Part shown: in pieces, positions 63,576 through 64,000 of the stretch
Position numbering within the stretch: the stretch's first letter is position 1
Layout of the letters: each line of letters begins with the position of its first letter
Assembly (NCBI GenBank): GCA_934636245.1
Contig: CAKUAI010000003.1
Location: forward strand, 1 to 64,000
Direction of reading: 5' to 3'
Length of the DNA stretch: 64,000 nt
Source of the DNA: an uncultured Coriobacteriales bacterium
GTDB lineage: Bacteria > Actinomycetota > Coriobacteriia > Coriobacteriales > UMGS124
Notes under the pieces: model-generated
What the model was told of the DNA's origin: nothing
The model's input: the letters and a program-made list of their open reading frames with translations, nothing else
Database searches by the model: none
Translations under genes and position numbers: made by a program

Positions 63576-63608
63576 GGGTCCCCTCAAAGTTGTAAGGAGG
63601 TGTGATTT

Positions 63609-63833
63609 ATGGAATTCGATAAAAGGATTTTTGCAGCCAATTTAAGGCGCGCGAGGGAGAAAAAGCACTGGACTCCTAAGCAAGTGGCGAAACTGTCCGG
63701 CGTCTCTTACGACTCTATATGCGATTACGAAAGCGAACTGGTCTCATCCCCGGGCGCTGCGGCTATATGTTCGCTGTGTAAGGTGCTTGATGTCACCCCC
63801 AATCAACTTTTCGGCTGGAAAGAAGTCGCCTGA
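63609..63833 (+). CDS. small XRE-family (Cro-like) regulator
   Basis: A 74-residue protein that is almost only a helix-turn-helix domain (LRRAREKKHWTPKQVAKLSG, then VSYDSICDYES). AAGGAGGTG lies upstream of the ATG at 63609. Divergent from the repressor at 63013 and likely its counterpart in a switch. Its TGA overlaps the ATG of a 21-codon frame (TGATG). Confidence 0.88.
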   Translation: MEFDKRIFAANLRRAREKKHWTPKQVAKLSGVSYDSICDYESELVSSPGAAAICSLCKVLDVTPNQLFGWKEVA

Positions 63834-63898
63834 TGGAGCAATTTCCGTTCTTTCTCCTGCTTGTTCTCATCTTGCTATTCGACCTGCTCAGAGATTAG
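63833..63898 (+). CDS. 21-residue hydrophobic peptide
   Basis: The frame starts at the ATG that overlaps the XRE stop (TGATG) and encodes MEQFPFFLLLVLILLFDLLR plus D, one short membrane helix with charged ends. Translational coupling to the XRE gene would replace a ribosome site. It resembles small membrane peptides of phages and toxin systems, but so short a frame may be chance. Confidence 0.45.
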   Translation: MEQFPFFLLLVLILLFDLLRD

Positions 63899-64000
63899 AG
63901 CATCGTCCATGATGACGCACAGGGCTCCACCAACGCCGATTTAACCACCGCACATCACCACAACCCGCGCATGTTAGGTGCCACCGGGGAAATTCCGTCG
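63899..64000. other. right end of the window
   Basis: About 100 bases without a complete gene. A frame from the ATG at about 63971 stays open to the edge, but no ribosome site precedes it. Confidence 0.3.

Overview
The window looks like chromosomal DNA from a gut-type actinobacterium of the class Coriobacteriia, most probably the family Eggerthellaceae. The reasons are a high G+C content, seven proteins that fuse about ten to twelve membrane helices to a C-terminal LuxR-type helix-turn-helix, and a set of Tat-exported fumarate-reductase-like flavoproteins and ferredoxins. That combination is characteristic of Eggerthella, Slackia, Adlercreutzia and their relatives. The genus cannot be fixed from the sequence alone.

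Layout. 0.1-7.5 kb holds a MerR regulator, a possibly frameshifted membrane protein, an AlbA_2/ATPase-type regulator and a stand-alone RND exporter. 7.7-28 kb is the anaerobic-reductase region: membrane LuxR proteins lie next to exported flavoenzymes (an Old Yellow Enzyme type, a flavoprotein with a covalent FMN domain, a simpler flavoprotein followed by a deleted FMN-domain remnant) and a Tat-exported two-cluster ferredoxin, with a three-gene ABC export system in between. 29-34 kb has a Ser/Thr kinase, an HTH protein, a DUF3793 protein and a DUF3990/HTH toxin-antitoxin-like pair. 34-40 kb has another flavoprotein/LuxR pair, an isolated cobalamin C20-methyltransferase and an NSS transporter. 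41-45.6 kb is a complete FMN-riboswitch-controlled riboflavin operon (ribD, ribE, ribBA, then ribH behind a repeat array). 46-60 kb has an M20 peptidase, a further LuxR/flavoprotein pair, a beta-helix carbohydrate-binding protein, a TetR/ferredoxin pair, a large membrane protein and a HipA-like kinase. From tRNA-Asp (60.5 kb) to the end lies a lower-G+C mobile element: large serine recombinase, dinD, divergent XRE regulators and a tiny membrane peptide. The element runs off the window.

How it fits together. The exported flavoproteins need FAD and, in one case, covalently bound FMN, and the riboflavin operon supplies the precursor. Each reductase or ferredoxin has its own regulator beside it, usually a membrane LuxR that could sense the extracellular electron acceptor directly. 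Dyads with GCACCC arms recur upstream of three of the flavoprotein genes.

Most notable non-gene signals: a nested dyad on the promoter of the DUF3990/HTH pair; a structured repeat between ribBA and ribH whose two copies keep base pairing with different sequences; a composite inverted repeat with 41-bp spacing at 51.1-51.4 kb; a 39-bp tandem repeat at 49.3 kb; a 17-bp-arm perfect palindrome inside dinD; and a recombinase reading frame that ends antisense inside tRNA-Asp.
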